Positions 62,317 to 64,000 of a DNA stretch of 64,000 nt are shown in pieces (positions within the stretch are counted from its first letter, which is position 1; every line of letters begins with the position of its first letter). Under the pieces are notes generated by a model. That model worked only from the letters and a program-made list of their open reading frames with translations. It was not told where the DNA came from and made no database searches. A program made the position numbers and the translations under genes. The DNA is from Deltaproteobacteria bacterium (lineage in GTDB: Bacteria; Bdellovibrionota_B; Oligoflexia; Oligoflexales; Bog-1112), in the NCBI GenBank assembly GCA_020635195.1, contig JACKAG010000010.1:16108-80107 (forward strand). Direction: 5' to 3'.

Positions 62317-63624
62317 ATGCGAAAGGCTCGCACTCAGAAAAATATAATGAAACCAGTCTATGTCATGGGACGCCGAAGTGCTTTCGTCCGGTCTTTTGGG
62401 GTTTTTGAAGACTGTGATGCTCTGGAGATTCTTAGTAGAACGACAGATGGGCTCTTGCGTGCTTTGAAACTGGAGCCCTCTTTCATTGATGATTTTATTG
62501 TAGGAACCGTTATTCCTCAGACGAAAAATCCAAATATTGCCAGAGATACAATTTTGAATCTTGGAATTGCAGCAGAGATCCCGGGATATACGATTAATCG
62601 TTCGTGTTTTTCTGGTCTTCAGACAGTGATTAATGCGTCGATGACAATTCAGAGTGGTTACTCTTCTTTTGTACTGACAGGTGGTGTTGAAAATCTTAGT
62701 GACGTTCCGGTTATGTATTCAAGAGAAGCAAGGAAGTTTTTAGTCAGGTTGGCTAAAGCACGATCAGCATCTGCAAAACTAAATATTATTAAGCATTTTC
62801 GTGCAAAAGCCTGGCTTCCACATCGTCCGGATATAACAGAGCCTTTAACGGGCCTTAGCATGGGGCTTTATGCAGAGACAATAGCCAGAAGCAGTGGTAT
62901 CAGTCGTAAAGATCAGGACCTTTATGCTGCGGAATCTCACAGAAGAGGGGCTAACGCACAGGAGAAAGGTCTTTTTTTATCTGATATTATTCCTGTCTGG
63001 CCATCTCCTGAGTACAGCCGCGCGGTTTCTGAAGATGATATTATCGGGTTAAAATATACAGATGATGATTTTATTCATCAGAAGCCTATGTTTGATAAAC
63101 GTTATGGTCTGATCACTGGACTTAATTCCCCTACCCTGACAGATGGGGCTGCTGTATGCCTGATTGCGGATGAAGCCGCCGCAAACGCACATGGACTGAC
63201 CCCATCACTTCGGATTCTTTCGTGGGATGTGCTCGCTCTTGATCCGTGGAAGGAGTTTCTGACAGGGCCGCCATTAACGATTGCAAGATTACTGAAAAAA
63301 ACTGGCATGAATATTAAAAATATCGATCTCTTTGAGATACATGAGTCTTGCTCCGCACAGGTGTTGAGCTGCCTTTCTTTACTGAATTCTGACGAATTTT
63401 CCTCTCACTATCTTGGTAAGTCCAAAGCAATTGGAGCTCCGGAACCTGACAAGGTCAATGTAAACGGGGGTGCAATTGCTATAGGGCATCCATTTGGAGC
63501 TACAGGGTTAAGGATGCTGATCACTCTTGAGAGGGAACTGAAGGCTCAGGATCTTCATTATGGCATCATTGTGATTTCTTCTCCTGGGGGAATAACGGGT
63601 TCTCTCTTAGTTGAACGGATATAA
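62317..63624 (+). CDS. fadI: Acetyl-CoA C-acyltransferase (thiolase), FadI-like
   Basis: Thiolase of fatty-acid beta-oxidation, paired with the FadJ-like gene downstream. Visible: the nucleophile block INRSCFSGLQ (Cys ~99), GGVENLSDVPV, the FadI-type long insert with FLVRLAKARSAS, the HE motif IHESCSAQVLS, NVNGGAIAIGHPFGATG and the C-terminal GGITGS. The second catalytic Cys (CxGGG, general base) is replaced by Ser: ISSPGGITGS. That would impair normal thiolase turnover unless another residue substitutes. GGGGATAGCGA precedes the ATG. Length 435 fits the FadI/trifunctional-beta group. Confidence 0.85.
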   Translation: MRKARTQKNIMKPVYVMGRRSAFVRSFGVFEDCDALEILSRTTDGLLRALKLEPSFIDDFIVGTVIPQTKNPNIARDTILNLGIAAEIPGYTINRSCFSGLQTVINASMTIQSGYSSFVLTGGVENLSDVPVMYSREARKFLVRLAKARSASAKLNIIKHFRAKAWLPHRPDITEPLTGLSMGLYAETIARSSGISRKDQDLYAAESHRRGANAQEKGLFLSDIIPVWPSPEYSRAVSEDDIIGLKYTDDDFIHQKPMFDKRYGLITGLNSPTLTDGAAVCLIADEAAANAHGLTPSLRILSWDVLALDPWKEFLTGPPLTIARLLKKTGMNIKNIDLFEIHESCSAQVLSCLSLLNSDEFSSHYLGKSKAIGAPEPDKVNVNGGAIAIGHPFGATGLRMLITLERELKAQDLHYGIIVISSPGGITGSLLVERI

Positions 63625-63641
63625 AGCTGGAGAAATATCAG

Positions 63642-64000
63642 GTGAAACTATCAACTCTATGCTATTCAGAAAAACAGGAAAATATTGCTACGGTTACATT
63701 TGATCGTGGAAAAACATGCGATAATATTGCTGATAAATTATTTTTTGAGGAACTGAATCAGTGCCTGGGTCTTATTGAAAGCAAGGATTATTTAGAGGGT
63801 CTTGTTTTTTCCAGTTCTGGAAAAAACTTTATGATCGGATCTGATATCCGTGAGTTTTCGGCTCTTTCTTCTTCTGAAGATGCGCGATCTATGTCTGTTT
63901 ATATGAATCAGACGATGGAACGCATTTCACTTCTATCTATACCGGTTGTCTGCCTTATTCATGGGAAATGTCTGGGGCCTGGTCTTGAACTCGCACTTGC
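63642..64000 (+). CDS. fadJ: FadJ/FadB-type multifunctional beta-oxidation protein, N-terminal part (cut by window end)
   Basis: Only the first ~119 codons of the enoyl-CoA hydratase domain are seen. GTG 63642 has GGAG eight bases upstream and starts 17 bases after the thiolase stop, the standard fadI-fadJ order. Motifs: VTFDRGKTCDNIADK, the oxyanion loop SGKNFMIGSDIREFSAL and the HGKCLGPGLELALA block with its catalytic Glu. GPGLE replaces the usual GGGLE, so one oxyanion Gly may be altered. The dehydrogenase half is outside the window. Confidence 0.85.
   Translation, partial: MKLSTLCYSEKQENIATVTFDRGKTCDNIADKLFFEELNQCLGLIESKDYLEGLVFSSSGKNFMIGSDIREFSALSSSEDARSMSVYMNQTMERISLLSIPVVCLIHGKCLGPGLELAL

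Overview
The window reads as chromosome from a Gram-negative bacterium that makes lipopolysaccharide. It encodes KdsB, an LpxH-like phosphoesterase, two family-9 (heptosyltransferase-type) glycosyltransferases, Pal, several lipoproteins and at least five predicted outer-membrane proteins. RNase Y next to YmdB, KhpA, a class A RNase P RNA, many orphan lipoproteins and a giant kinase/ATPase/histidine-kinase hybrid together suggest a delta-proteobacterium-like lineage (Bdellovibrionota/Oligoflexia would fit). This placement is inference from gene content, since no rRNA or tRNA is present. I see no insertion sequence, prophage or CRISPR array.

Layout. 0-5 kb: the end of an unknown gene carrying a perfect 22-bp hairpin, a winged-helix protein, an LpxH-like enzyme overlapped by a small outer-membrane protein gene, a calcium-repeat lipoprotein, an RNHCP zinc protein and rnpB. 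5-19 kb: housekeeping genes (trmB, ybeY, a CorC/HlyC-type CBS protein, nagZ-khpA, hpt, sufS, pyrroline-5-carboxylate dehydrogenase, peroxiredoxin, a HAD protein) with two unrecognised small proteins and a HAMP membrane protein. 19-25 kb: one gene of about 2,000 codons joining a kinase-like domain, an AAA-type ATPase, a helical-repeat region, GAF, a PAS-like region, Hpt and a CheA-type ATPase. 25-26.6 kb: monothiol glutaredoxin and a cystathionine gamma-family enzyme. 26.6-33.8 kb: three paralogous cysteine-rich lipoproteins with the 3' remnant of a fourth. 33.8-39 kb: a membrane AAA+ ATPase, then a sigma/anti-sigma/glycosyltransferase operon. 38.5-50 kb: kdsB, a metallopeptidase-barrel fusion, aroC, an HtrA protease, pgeF, an outer-membrane protein and ymdB-rny. 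50-64 kb: pal, mpl-ldcA, a second glycosyltransferase, gpmI-mazG, a ComEC-like channel overlapping a receiver protein, a phosphodiesterase, a hydrolase and a fadI-fadJ pair cut by the window end.

How it works together. Three genes (nagZ, ldcA, mpl) belong to peptidoglycan recycling. kdsB, the LpxH-like enzyme and the glycosyltransferases belong to lipopolysaccharide synthesis. rny, ymdB, ybeY, khpA and rnpB concern RNA processing.

The most novel material is the lipoprotein family with an ordered ladder of eight CX6-13C pairs and a decayed fourth copy, the giant hybrid kinase whose kinase domain has lost both catalytic aspartates, a peptidase-barrel gene interrupted in frame by a GC-rich palindrome, and an AAA+ gene whose probable promoter lies inside a 13-bp inverted repeat.
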